Shown here: positions 8,723 to 16,492 of the stretch, one piece after another
Layout: every line of letters starts with the position of its first letter
How positions within the stretch are numbered: the first letter of the stretch is position 1
Assembly (NCBI GenBank): GCA_038230335.1
Contig: JBBRNL010000010.1
Location: 1-64,000, forward strand
Source of the DNA: JBBRDU01 sp038230335
GTDB taxonomy: Bacteria; Verrucomicrobiota; Verrucomicrobiia; Chthoniobacterales; UBA10450
Reading direction: 5' to 3'
DNA length: 64,000 nt
Position numbers and translations under genes: made by a program
Notes under the pieces: generated by a model
The model's input: only the letters and a program-made list of their open reading frames with translations
What the model was told of the DNA's origin: nothing
The model's database searches: none

Positions 8723-9823
8723 GTGCTGTTCCGGAGCTTGCGCGGGTCCACGAAAATCGGCTCGCAACAAATCCGCTGCGAAAGTCGCAGCTTTTCGTCA
8801 TCGCGTGCGAAAGCCGTCTCTAACTTCGCACACACCTGCAAACATTTCAGATTCCAAGCAAACTGTGGTTCGCGGTCGCTCGGCAGAGTGTTTTGCGCTC
8901 TCTCCGTGTTTTGCGCCGCTGCACCGGCCCTGGCCCAGCGCGTCTGGATCGACACCGACGTCGCCATCGGTTCCCCTCTCCGCGAAGTTGATGACGCCTT
9001 CGCGCTCGGTCTCACCTTTCACTCCGGCCAGCTTCGCGTTGCCGGAATCAGTACCTCCTACGGAAATGCATCGCTCTCCCGCGTCGACCGCGTGGCGCGG
9101 GACATGACGGACCGATTTGGCTCCCCCGCCCATCTATCCGCCCGGAATGTTTACTCCGGCGCGCGCAGCGCAAGCGATCTCGGGCGCGCGACACCGGCCA
9201 GCCAGGCGCTCGCTCTTGCTCTGCGGAAACAGCGTCTCACGTATATCGCGATCGGACCGTTGACGAATCTTGCCACCGTTCTCCAGTTGCATCCGGAACT
9301 TGCTCACCGAATAAATCGCGTTGTCTTCCTCGGCGGAATTACTCCGGGTGAACGCCTCACTTTTGGACTGAACAAAGCTTTAGTCATCCACGACGCCAAC
9401 GTCCAGAAGGATCCTGCCGCCGTCGTCATTGTCCTTCGTTCAGGCGCCCCCATCCTACTGATTCCAATTGGCACCGCCGGCAAATTAATGATCGATGCGA
9501 ACGACTTGAATGGCATCGCCGCTAGTGGACCGAGCGGCACCTACCTCGCGCAGCGAAGCAAGGTTTGGCTGTGGTTCTGGAAGAATATCGCTCGTGCCAG
9601 CGGTGGACCGCTCTTTGACGCCGTCGCGGTGATTGCAACGCTTGAGCCCCGCTTCATTGTATCTGAAGGCTGGTATGCGCGCGTCGAACAGAGCGGGACT
9701 CTCCTGGTCAGAGCAATGCGAACGGACGGCGCTCGGCCGGTTCGATATTGCCCGGCCTTAAAGACGGGTATTAAGACAGTTTTGTTGCACGGTTTGGAAC
9801 GCGCAGTTCCGCCAAAACGCTAA
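8723..9823 (+). CDS. Nucleoside hydrolase family protein, probably exported
   Basis: The protein matches the inosine-uridine nucleoside hydrolase fold: an N-terminal calcium-binding DTD segment (VWIDTDVAIG...VDDAFAL), GISTSYGNAS, AIGPLTNLATVL, VVFLGG and a C-terminal PLFDAVAV. Such enzymes cleave the N-glycosidic bond of nucleosides. The frame opens at GTG 8723, 13 bases after arsS, but the first 50 residues look non-conserved. A signal-like stretch (VFCALSVFCAAAPALAQ) precedes the domain, so translation probably starts later and the product is probably exported. As the last gene of the operon it is a candidate for removing adenine from the ArsS product. The predicted export argues for an extracytoplasmic step or a different substrate. 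Confidence 0.8.
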   Translation: MLFRSLRGSTKIGSQQIRCESRSFSSSRAKAVSNFAHTCKHFRFQANCGSRSLGRVFCALSVFCAAAPALAQRVWIDTDVAIGSPLREVDDAFALGLTFHSGQLRVAGISTSYGNASLSRVDRVARDMTDRFGSPAHLSARNVYSGARSASDLGRATPASQALALALRKQRLTYIAIGPLTNLATVLQLHPELAHRINRVVFLGGITPGERLTFGLNKALVIHDANVQKDPAAVVIVLRSGAPILLIPIGTAGKLMIDANDLNGIAASGPSGTYLAQRSKVWLWFWKNIARASGGPLFDAVAVIATLEPRFIVSEGWYARVEQSGTLLVRAMRTDGARPVRYCPALKTGIKTVLLHGLERAVPPKR

Positions 9824-9970
9824 AGAGAACTTCCCCTCGCCTCATGGCTGTCCTTCGCCTTGAACAGGTAGTATAAAAAAGGCCAGCGCGGGTAATAACA
9901 AGAATGTTTCGGCCGTTAGGGCGATAAGCCGCAGCCGCAACTCGGCCGCGGGCGCAAGCGCGCGATCGCC

Positions 9971-10396
9971 TCACGAGCGCAGTAAAAACAGGCCAGCCAG
10001 AGCGAGCACGATGCCAAGGACTCGTGCGAGCGACACGGGTTCGTGAAAGAAGAAAAACCCGGCGATCGCCATGATGGCAGCACCGCCGGCCAGGATGACC
10101 GGCACGGACGACAGCGGGCCTCCCTTCTGGAAAAGAATGAAAAAAGCGATCGTACCCGCGCCAACGCAAACGCCCGTCATCGCCGAATACCAAAAACCCT
10201 CGCTGCTAAACTTTTGACCCCAGCGCCCGGAGAAATAGAGAAAGCCCAGATAAAGAAGAATCGAGAGTGCGGCGGTAGCCTCAACGACGAAGCCCCCTAG
10301 GCCGTCGCCAATGTGCTCGGAGGCCATGCGGGTAAAAATCTGATGGGCACCGTAAAGGACGGCGGCGATCACTGCATACCAAAACCAGGGAGCCAT
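9971..10396 (-). CDS. EamA family (DMT superfamily) half-size transporter
   Basis: A 141-residue membrane protein with about four to five hydrophobic segments, opening WFWYAVIAAVLYGAHQIFTRMA and ending in the typical EamA final helices with FFFFHEPVSLARVLGIVLALAGLFLL. Full DMT exporters have two EamA repeats (about 300 residues). This is a single repeat, as in the EamA-like SMR-sized group that works as dimers. The substrate is unknown. It is followed on the minus strand by no recognisable gene for about 150 bases (9824-9970). Confidence 0.8.
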   Translation of the reverse strand: MAPWFWYAVIAAVLYGAHQIFTRMASEHIGDGLGGFVVEATAALSILLYLGFLYFSGRWGQKFSSEGFWYSAMTGVCVGAGTIAFFILFQKGGPLSSVPVILAGGAAIMAIAGFFFFHEPVSLARVLGIVLALAGLFLLRS

Positions 10397-10430
10397 ATGA
10401 GTAAGAGTAATGAATCAAAACCGCCGCCCG

Positions 10431-10640
10431 TCAGCGGGTGAAGAAACCGTCGCCGAATTCAATCTGGTAAGCGAGGAAAAAGCCGAAGGCGATGCTGAGA
10501 ACATCGGCCACGGTTCCGAAATTACGATGAAAGAAGTTGCAACGGGTGTTGTCGGTAATCGGCACCCCAGTCGTCGCAGTGATTAGCAGCATGCCCGCGA
10601 TCGTTTCGAGGCCGAAAACCAGGAGATAGACCATCCCCAA
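10431..10640 (-). CDS. Small hypothetical membrane protein
   Basis: A 69-residue frame beginning MGMVYLLVFGLETIAGM, with two hydrophobic segments (about residues 3-25 and 45-60). An in-frame TAA lies eight codons upstream of the ATG, so the short length is real unless a frameshift occurred. No family is recognised. It sits between the EamA gene and the flavoprotein, on the same strand. Confidence 0.45.
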   Translation of the reverse strand: MGMVYLLVFGLETIAGMLLITATTGVPITDNTRCNFFHRNFGTVADVLSIAFGFFLAYQIEFGDGFFTR

Positions 10641-10814
10641 ATCGGACGCTTAGTGAGAGGCACGACATGGAGCGCCACGTCGACCCGCGCAATGGGGTTT
10701 TGAAATTCCCGCGTCTTAAATGATTCGGCCACCTGTCATGGCTTGTACCGCGTTTCCCGGGATTGATCAACGGTAAGTAATGTCCCGCCCAAATATGAGC
10801 CACAAGGGATGCCC

Positions 10815-11927
10815 TTAATTGGATGTGCGCGAGACGGTTTGAAATTTGCCGACGAAGCGGCGATCGAGCCAATCCTTGAACAAAAATGCCCAGCGACTTC
10901 GCACAACAAAGTTCCGATACGTAAGCAGGCCCGTGCCGTCGCCGAGGTTGAGAATGAGCAAATAATTTTTCTGCGGCCGAAACTCCTTGAGCGGCATCCG
11001 GCCAAGAAAGGCGAGCAGGTTCTGATGGAGAACCGGACCCTGTCGGACGGCATAAACGCCGATTCTTGGGAGACACGTATTATCGAAGCAAATGCAATCG
11101 CCCGCGCCAAATATTTCCGGGTGGGCGGGACTTTGCAGAAATCTGTTCACGCTCACTGAGCCATCTTTCGCGCAGGGCAAGCCGGCCTCGCCTAACAAAG
11201 CCGGCGGGCGAATGCCGATGGCCCATACAACGGCATCGAACGTCACCTTGCGGCCGTCGCTCAGATCGATTTCCTGCTCTCGGACAGCGCAGACTTGCAC
11301 TCCGCGAATGGTCTCGATCCCCAGCCTCTTCAGGTAGTTCTCGATCATGCGCCTCGCTCGAGGGACCGCCTGCGTGAGCAATCGCTCGTCCGAGGAAACT
11401 AACGTGATCTGCCTGGATCGGCCGGCCCGATTCAGCAAGTGCCAGAGATTCACACACACTTCGCACCCCGCCGCGCCCCCTCCGACCACCACGATGCGGG
11501 ACGCAGAGACGCGAGCGAGCAGATCTTCGCGCAGCGAAAGGAGATTCCTGATTGGCTTAACCGATGTCCCGTTTTCGGCCGCTCCCGGAATCTTCTCCAG
11601 CGGCACCTCACTGCCGAGATTGAGCGAGAGAACGTCATAGGGAATGACGGACCCTCCGGACAGGTGTAACTCCCGCTTCACCGGATCGATCCGCTCGATC
11701 ATGTCTTTCACGAAGGTTCCACCGCCTTTTTCCACCAGTGTCTGTACATCCACCGTGTCATCGGATGGTTCGTAGAACTGGGAAACCATCCCCGGCCCCA
11801 TGCCGGAGTACCAGAACCGACCGGGCGAAATCAGCGTGACCCGGGCGCCCTCGTTAACGAAATCACGTGTGCGACTGAGCGAAAATAGATGAGCGTGGCC
11901 GGCACCGGCGAAGACAAGGTGTTTCAC
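10815..11927 (-). CDS. NDH-2-like FAD/NAD(P)-dependent oxidoreductase (SelD-associated type)
   Basis: A 370-residue two-dinucleotide-binding-domain flavoprotein. It has an N-terminal FAD motif GAGHAHL (residues 8-14), an NAD(P) motif VVGGGAAGCE near residue 148, AVVWAIGIRPP, and the C-terminal FAD contact IFGAGDCICFD. The GxGHAHL opening and overall layout match type II NADH dehydrogenase-like proteins that are often fused to or encoded beside SelD (selenide, water dikinase). No SelD domain or gene is visible here. The C-terminus ends soon after a TGLLTYRNFVVRSRWAFLFKDWLDRRF segment, which may act as a membrane-associating helix. The electron acceptor (quinone or other) is not determined by the sequence. 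Confidence 0.8.
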   Translation of the reverse strand: MKHLVFAGAGHAHLFSLSRTRDFVNEGARVTLISPGRFWYSGMGPGMVSQFYEPSDDTVDVQTLVEKGGGTFVKDMIERIDPVKRELHLSGGSVIPYDVLSLNLGSEVPLEKIPGAAENGTSVKPIRNLLSLREDLLARVSASRIVVVGGGAAGCEVCVNLWHLLNRAGRSRQITLVSSDERLLTQAVPRARRMIENYLKRLGIETIRGVQVCAVREQEIDLSDGRKVTFDAVVWAIGIRPPALLGEAGLPCAKDGSVSVNRFLQSPAHPEIFGAGDCICFDNTCLPRIGVYAVRQGPVLHQNLLAFLGRMPLKEFRPQKNYLLILNLGDGTGLLTYRNFVVRSRWAFLFKDWLDRRFVGKFQTVSRTSN

Positions 11928-12017
11928 ACGTTATTGAATCCACCGAAGGTTATCGTGAAAACGAAGAGCGCGTTGACACCGACAGAATCTTTTTTTGCAC
12001 CAGTGCGAATCACTCGG

Positions 12018-14408
12018 TTAGCGCTGGGCCGAACGTGGCTGAAGGCCATCGACAATTTTCACAAACCGCGCATCGCCGCGCAGGGCGGCCCAGGCGGGGT
12101 CGAACTTGAGTTGCCCGTAATCGGGACCGCCCGGCGTCTTGGCCAGATAAGCTAATTGTTCGATCGCCGCATTGTTGTCGCCCAGCCAGGCGTAGGCCAT
12201 GGCCAGACGTGTCAACGCTACGGGACCATCCACTGCATCCTTGCTGATCGGGCGGAGTTCGATCGCGCGGCGTCCTTCCGATAGCGCTTCTTCCTTTCTC
12301 CCCAAACCAGCGTTGATCACACACAGGATTCCACGCAGAAGGCCGTTGTCCGGATCGTCGCGCAATTTTTGTCCAATTTCGTCGCGCGCAATGTTGAAAT
12401 TTGTGATCGATTGCGCCCGGTTAGCTTGCGCGCGCGCGATCTGGCCGGCAAAAAATCTCCGTGGCAGTAATGACCCGGTGCCGTCAATCAATCCCTCATG
12501 TTTGCACGCCTCCAACGCCGCTTGCGCCGCTTCAGTGTTTCCTTCATACAAGAAAAGACTTATCCGCGCGGCCGTGGCTGATCCATCGGGATCATAGTCG
12601 GCCGCAAGATGGTCGAACAGTTGGCGAGCCTTCGGCAGGTTGCCTTTTTCCAACTCAGTTTCGGCCCGAAGCAATTGCCAATAGCCAGTTTGCACGGGAT
12701 TGATTGCGGTTGCGCGGTCAAACAATTGCTCCTTGTCGTCATAGCGGCGCAGCAAATCGTATAAAACAGAAAGATCGCCCAAGACTTTGAAGTTTCGCGG
12801 ATCCAGTTCGGCCGCGCGCTGCAGGTTCCGCAAACTGTCGTCCCATTTTCCCTCGCGCCGGTCCATATATCCGGTGAGCGAATAGACCTGGGCACTATTC
12901 GGCAAGCCGCGCTGGGCAATCGCCAGCTGTTGGCGCGCCTGGGCGTAATCGCGAGAGCCATGATAAAACACGAGTGCCTGGCTGAGATGCGCTTCTCCGA
13001 GCTCAGGCGCGAGTTGAAGAGCTTGGCGGACGCAAGACTTGGCCAGTTCGAGACGAGCGGACGTATGATCGAAGTTGAACCAGTAAAGATTGTCGTGCGC
13101 GATAGCCGCCCAGCAATATGCCAGCGCAAACCGGCCATCCCGTGCAATTGCCTCGTCCAGCAAACGAATCGCTCGAAGCAGCGTTTCCCTGGCGTTGGCC
13201 GTGTCGCTAAACGTCGTAATCAGTTCTTTGCCTTGCAGGAAAAGGTCGAATGCTTCCAGGTCGCCAGTTGGGCGCGCCGACATGGCCACCTTTTCTGCTG
13301 GAGAAAGGGTGGCCCGCAGTTGGGTGGCAATATTTTCCGCGACCTCGCTTTGAATTGCGAAGACATCCGAAGTTTTCCGGTCGTAGTGCTCAGCCCAGAG
13401 ATGTCTATCCGTGCGCGCGTCGATCAATTGCGCGGTGACGCGAATTTCATCTCCGACGCGACGGACGCTCCCTTCCAGGATATTCGCGACATCTAATTCT
13501 CCCGCAATTTCCCGAAGGTTCCGCTTATTGTCCCGATATCGCATGACGGAGCTGCGACTGATAACCTTGAGATCGGCGATTTTGGAAAGCGCCGTCAGAA
13601 TGTCATCCTGAATGCCGTCCGCGAAGTAACTGTTTTGTTTATCATCACTCAGGTTATCAAACGGCAGGACGGCGATGCTTTTCGCACCCGCGAGATCCCG
13701 ACCCACGCGCCCCGGCGTCCAGGTCGCACGATAAAGAAACCATCCTAAAGCGGCGAGTGCGACCGCTGTGAGGAATGCTCCGGTTCGCCAGAGGGTCTTG
13801 ACCTTACGACGGCTGGAATGCCGGCGGAACTGCTGCATTCGGCTGGGCACTGTGGAATTCCCAAATCCTTCGCCATGAAGATTAACCACAGAAACGACGG
13901 CCCCGTGCTTCATCTCGAATTCCCCCAAGTCGTGCAGCTTGGGCTGCCAATGCCCGTATTGCGAAAGGTCTTCGGCGACCCGTTTTGAAAGCAAAATATG
14001 ACCGGCATCTGCGCAATCCATAATACGCTGGGCAATATTAATTCCGGCGCCGGCGACGCTGGGCCGGTCATTCACGTCTGGCACCGAATCGACCGGCCCG
14101 CTGTGAATTCCCATGCGCACATGAATGCCGGGATGGCTGCGCAGGGCTTCGCCGATTTCGAGGGCGCATTGGACCGGTGCTTCCGGGGTATTGAAAAACA
14201 CCAGGGCCATGCCGTCCCCCGTTGGGATGCGGATTAACTTCCCCGCCGCTTCGGCCGACCGAAAATGGGGAGTTTCCCTGACGAGTTGATTGAGCTCGGC
14301 CACAACGGCCGCCTGCTCGTTAATCAAACGCGTGGAATACCCCACGACGTCGACGAACAGAACGTGGGCGATCTTCAGTTCAGCGTTGGATGGAAGATCG
14401 TTAGCCAT
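12018..14408 (-). CDS. Class III adenylate/guanylate cyclase with TolB-like and TPR domains
   Basis: A 796-residue multidomain protein. Residues 10-180 are a class III nucleotide cyclase domain with metal-binding D20 (LFVDVVGYS) and D65 (PTGDGMALVF) and the transition-state pair N124/R128 (GINIAQR), so it looks catalytically competent. One membrane helix follows at about 209-227. Next comes a TolB-N/FlgO-like region (SIAVLPFDNLSDD...YFADGIQDDILTALSKI...VSRSSVMRYR, about 243-390), then a long array of TPR-like helices to the C-terminus. The predicted topology puts the cyclase in the cytoplasm and the TPR sensor outside it. The product could be cAMP or cGMP. A cNMP-binding membrane protein is encoded at 36.8 kb. 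Confidence 0.88.
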   Translation of the reverse strand: MANDLPSNAELKIAHVLFVDVVGYSTRLINEQAAVVAELNQLVRETPHFRSAEAAGKLIRIPTGDGMALVFFNTPEAPVQCALEIGEALRSHPGIHVRMGIHSGPVDSVPDVNDRPSVAGAGINIAQRIMDCADAGHILLSKRVAEDLSQYGHWQPKLHDLGEFEMKHGAVVSVVNLHGEGFGNSTVPSRMQQFRRHSSRRKVKTLWRTGAFLTAVALAALGWFLYRATWTPGRVGRDLAGAKSIAVLPFDNLSDDKQNSYFADGIQDDILTALSKIADLKVISRSSVMRYRDNKRNLREIAGELDVANILEGSVRRVGDEIRVTAQLIDARTDRHLWAEHYDRKTSDVFAIQSEVAENIATQLRATLSPAEKVAMSARPTGDLEAFDLFLQGKELITTFSDTANARETLLRAIRLLDEAIARDGRFALAYCWAAIAHDNLYWFNFDHTSARLELAKSCVRQALQLAPELGEAHLSQALVFYHGSRDYAQARQQLAIAQRGLPNSAQVYSLTGYMDRREGKWDDSLRNLQRAAELDPRNFKVLGDLSVLYDLLRRYDDKEQLFDRATAINPVQTGYWQLLRAETELEKGNLPKARQLFDHLAADYDPDGSATAARISLFLYEGNTEAAQAALEACKHEGLIDGTGSLLPRRFFAGQIARAQANRAQSITNFNIARDEIGQKLRDDPDNGLLRGILCVINAGLGRKEEALSEGRRAIELRPISKDAVDGPVALTRLAMAYAWLGDNNAAIEQLAYLAKTPGGPDYGQLKFDPAWAALRGDARFVKIVDGLQPRSAQR

Positions 14409-14557
14409 CGCGAGCCGGTCCGGCTAGGAAACCGCCGTCCGACGCCCATTTCGAGTATTGACCAGCACGCTCCAAGGGAAAACCCGACCGGCGACCGCAG
14501 GTGCCCCGAGGGCAAGAGCCAACGTCTTCAATGCAATTCTCGCTGCGCTTACGTGGT

Positions 14558-14620
14558 TTATTGCCTAGGGCCGCTATCGCCCATCTTTTTGCCCTTCTTC
14601 GTTTTTTTCTTCTTAGCCAT
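14558..14620 (-). CDS. Candidate lysine-rich micro-protein (20 aa)
   Basis: ATG at 14620 is preceded at good spacing by AAGGAGGT, the strongest ribosome-binding site seen in this neighbourhood. The 20-codon frame starts MAKKKKTKKGKKM and ends at TAA 14558. It fills part of the 294-base gap between the papain-like peptidase and the cyclase. The composition is almost purely basic, as in many tiny bacterial nucleic-acid-binding peptides. No homology is claimed. It could also be a leader peptide for the cyclase gene. Confidence 0.35.
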   Translation of the reverse strand: MAKKKKTKKGKKMGDSGPRQ

Positions 14621-14702
14621 AATACGCTGGACCTCCTTTCGTTACGTGATTTGGCGAAGGTGCATGGATCGATCGTGAAGTGCAAGCACTCTAACACCTC
14701 CG

Positions 14703-15515
14703 TTAGTTGACCACCCTGATGGTCCAAAAATCCTCTGAAAGATGATGGTTGATGAAATAATCGTAAGGGAGAGTGAAATACCCGCGCATTCCCCATTTGC
14801 TGCCCCAAGAGTTTCGCACAATGAACCGACCCTGCGCGTCTTCGTAACCCACGGCCAAAACGGCATGGCCGCCGTGACACTGCTCGCGCCGAACCGGCAT
14901 GGAAGCGCGACCCGTGTGCGCCACTTTTTTCGAGTGGAAACTTTCGTAAACCGTGAACCCGAAAATGAACGGATAGCCGGAGGCGAGACAAGCCTTCAGC
15001 TCTGGTAGCGTCCGTCGGACGCGGCGGTAAGTAACGGCGGGATGTTTGGCTGCTTCCTGATAACAATGTCGCCGCGGTTTCTCACGAAATTTCGTCGCCT
15101 GGTAAGGCCATAACCGCTCGTGACAAACGCCGCGCTTCGCGACTGATTTAATGCCATTGCGGATTTGCGCACCGCTGTCGGAATGAATCGAGCGTTCGAT
15201 CGCGCGTTCATTGTAATAAATAAAAAGGCGAGAGGGCACGAAGACCTCGGGCCGCGCTTGCTTCATCTTGTCAAATTGGATGGCTGCGGCAATCGCGTTC
15301 GCCGTGCAGCTGTGGAGTCTGCCTTGATGGTAAACTGGCGGACAATTCGTTCTGAGATCGACGCGCGAAGGCAGGGCGCGCAGGAGTTTACGCGGGAACG
15401 CGTGGAAGAAATCGCGATGGTCGGGAAGATCCGGGACCCAGCCGTGGAAAGAATTGCTGCGCCGAACAACGCGCGACCGCGGTGACGACTTTTTACGATG
15501 ACCTTTCGTCAGCAT
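14703..15515 (-). CDS. C1 family (papain-like) cysteine peptidase
   Basis: A 270-residue protein with all papain-family active-site elements: oxyanion Q64 and nucleophile C70 in QGRLHSCTANA, catalytic H217 in CHGGHAVLAVGY, and N235 in VRNSWGSKWGMRGYF. The N-terminal PDLPDHRDF segment resembles the bacterial cyclophilin-like/papain group that degrades or processes proteins without a large propeptide. No clear signal peptide is seen; the N-terminus is strongly basic (KGHRKKSSPRSRVVRR). Location and substrate are therefore uncertain. A gene for a micro-protein follows on the same strand. Confidence 0.87.
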   Translation of the reverse strand: MLTKGHRKKSSPRSRVVRRSNSFHGWVPDLPDHRDFFHAFPRKLLRALPSRVDLRTNCPPVYHQGRLHSCTANAIAAAIQFDKMKQARPEVFVPSRLFIYYNERAIERSIHSDSGAQIRNGIKSVAKRGVCHERLWPYQATKFREKPRRHCYQEAAKHPAVTYRRVRRTLPELKACLASGYPFIFGFTVYESFHSKKVAHTGRASMPVRREQCHGGHAVLAVGYEDAQGRFIVRNSWGSKWGMRGYFTLPYDYFINHHLSEDFWTIRVVN

Positions 15516-15657
15516 GCATGGTCCTGTAACAAAAAGTCTGGCTGATGTCGATGCTTCGACCCGCCAACAGAAACCGGAGGATCCAAGTTATGCCGAGCAC
15601 CGCACGGTACGATGCAGCGGATTAAGTCCACGGAGATGGCGTGTGGAGGGAAACCAC

Positions 15658-15711
15658 TCTCATTCCCAAGTGGTCCAGAATTTCTATCGAACCTCTGGAG
15701 CCTAGGGGATT
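15658..15711. repeat. Partial duplication of the tRNA-Ala 3' end and flank
   Basis: These bases match 15793-15847 over about 55 positions with one indel and scattered changes. The last 16 bases (TGGAGCCTAGGGGATT) are identical to the 3' end of the tRNA gene (15832-15847). It is a direct repeat 136 bases away and outside any recognised gene. It may be a remnant of integration or of tRNA-mediated recombination. Confidence 0.7.
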
Positions 15712-15831
15712 GGCTGCGCGGATGCTCGCCTCTGGCTTTTGAGCTTCGCTTTGAACCCTTGCGCGTCACGCGCCCCTCCAGTCGAACAAGATTCTCATCC
15801 CCCAAGTGCTCCGCAATTTCTTCTGAAATTG

Positions 15832-15904
15832 TGGAGCCTAGGGGATTCGAACCCCTGACCCCCGCAATGCCATTGCGGTGCTCTACCAACTGAGCTAAGA
15901 CCCC
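15832..15904 (-). tRNA. tRNA-Ala (anticodon GGC)
   Basis: Read on the minus strand, the 73 bases fold as a cloverleaf. The acceptor stem is GGGGTCT with AGGCTCC (two G-U pairs). A D-arm with AGCTCAGTTGGTAGAGC is followed by an anticodon stem CCGCA/TGCGG closing the loop ATGGCAT, so the anticodon is GGC (alanine). The T-arm has GGTTCGAATCC, with discriminator A. The 3' CCA is not encoded. It is the only tRNA found in the window. Confidence 0.93.
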
Positions 15905-15962
15905 GTAAGAAACCTCAGACTGTAGATTTTCGATGGCTGATTGCAACTCGGCCGCAATGAAT

Positions 15963-16000
15963 TTGACCACCCTGGCCCGGGCTCGCCGAAACCGTGCCGG
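15963..16000. repeat. 38-bp direct repeat, copy 1
   Basis: Identical to 16426-16463 across 38 bases (TTGACCACCCTGGCCCGGGC...). It is preceded in both places by a similar CGC(A/G)ATGAA. A 37-codon frame (ATG 16007 to TAA 16120) begins seven bases after this copy but shows no recognisable family. Confidence 0.8.
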
Positions 16001-16425
16001 CAGAATATGAGCGCAATCGAGTCAAAAGGTAATAGTTCCCAAAACCAGCGGAAAGTTTTAGAATTTAGATTACGGGTCAATGAGGCGTATAAGTTCAACA
16101 TTTCCTTACGTGGATATTAAATCGGTCGAAGGACGTGTCCTGAAGGCCAGAGCGAAAGTGGAAGTTGTCCGCAAATGCCGACAACTTGGGACTCAAAACC
16201 CCAACGTGCATTTCAGCTTCGAGCAAGTGGACGGCCTCTCTCGTCAGAGGGGCAAGGATGTGTTTCTGTGCGAGGCGTACGCTGAGATTCAGGAAACGTA
16301 ACGTCGACCAGCGTAGCATTCAGGCCGTTGTAATACGCCACGCGCTTTTTTGTGAGCGGGTCGCTAAACCGTCGGCCGTGTTGAACTCGCATTGCAGCGC
16401 TCGACCAACCCACAGTCGCGATGAA
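16001..16425. other. Region between the 38-bp repeats, no recognised gene
   Basis: This stretch carries two short frames on the plus strand (16007-16120, 37 codons, and 16080-16301, 73 codons beginning MRRISSTFPYVDIKSVEGR) and an overlapping minus-strand frame (16095-16319). None has a convincing ribosome-binding site, domain or compositional bias, and they overlap each other. The 73-codon frame is the least unlikely as a gene. The region may be decayed sequence between repeats. Confidence 0.3.
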
Positions 16426-16463
16426 TTGACCACCCTGGCCCGGGCTCGCCGAAACCGTGCCGG
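16426..16463. repeat. 38-bp direct repeat, copy 2, upstream of rpoZ
   Basis: Identical copy of 15963-16000, ending 29 bases before the rpoZ start codon. Its position suggests it could be part of the rpoZ 5' control region that was duplicated, but no clear -10 element follows it. Confidence 0.8.
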
Positions 16464-16492
16464 TATTTGGCCGAAATGTGCGAGAGTAGACA

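Noticed and set aside
9824..9970. A remnant frame ending in RWPFLYYLFKAKDS downstream of the EamA gene
   Set aside because: It looks protein-like for about 30 residues but has no start codon and an upstream stop; at most it is a fragment.
14401..15066. A 221-codon minus-strand frame
   Set aside because: It overlaps the papain-like peptidase in a different frame and runs through the intergenic gap; it is a shadow.
15509..15970. A 153-codon minus-strand frame containing QLVEHRNGIAGVRGSNPLG
   Set aside because: That peptide is the usual false translation of a tRNA gene; the frame runs through tRNA-Ala and its flanks.
15658..16463. A CRISPR array or prophage attachment locus
   Set aside because: The repeats are only two per family with no regular spacers, and no cas or integrase gene is present.
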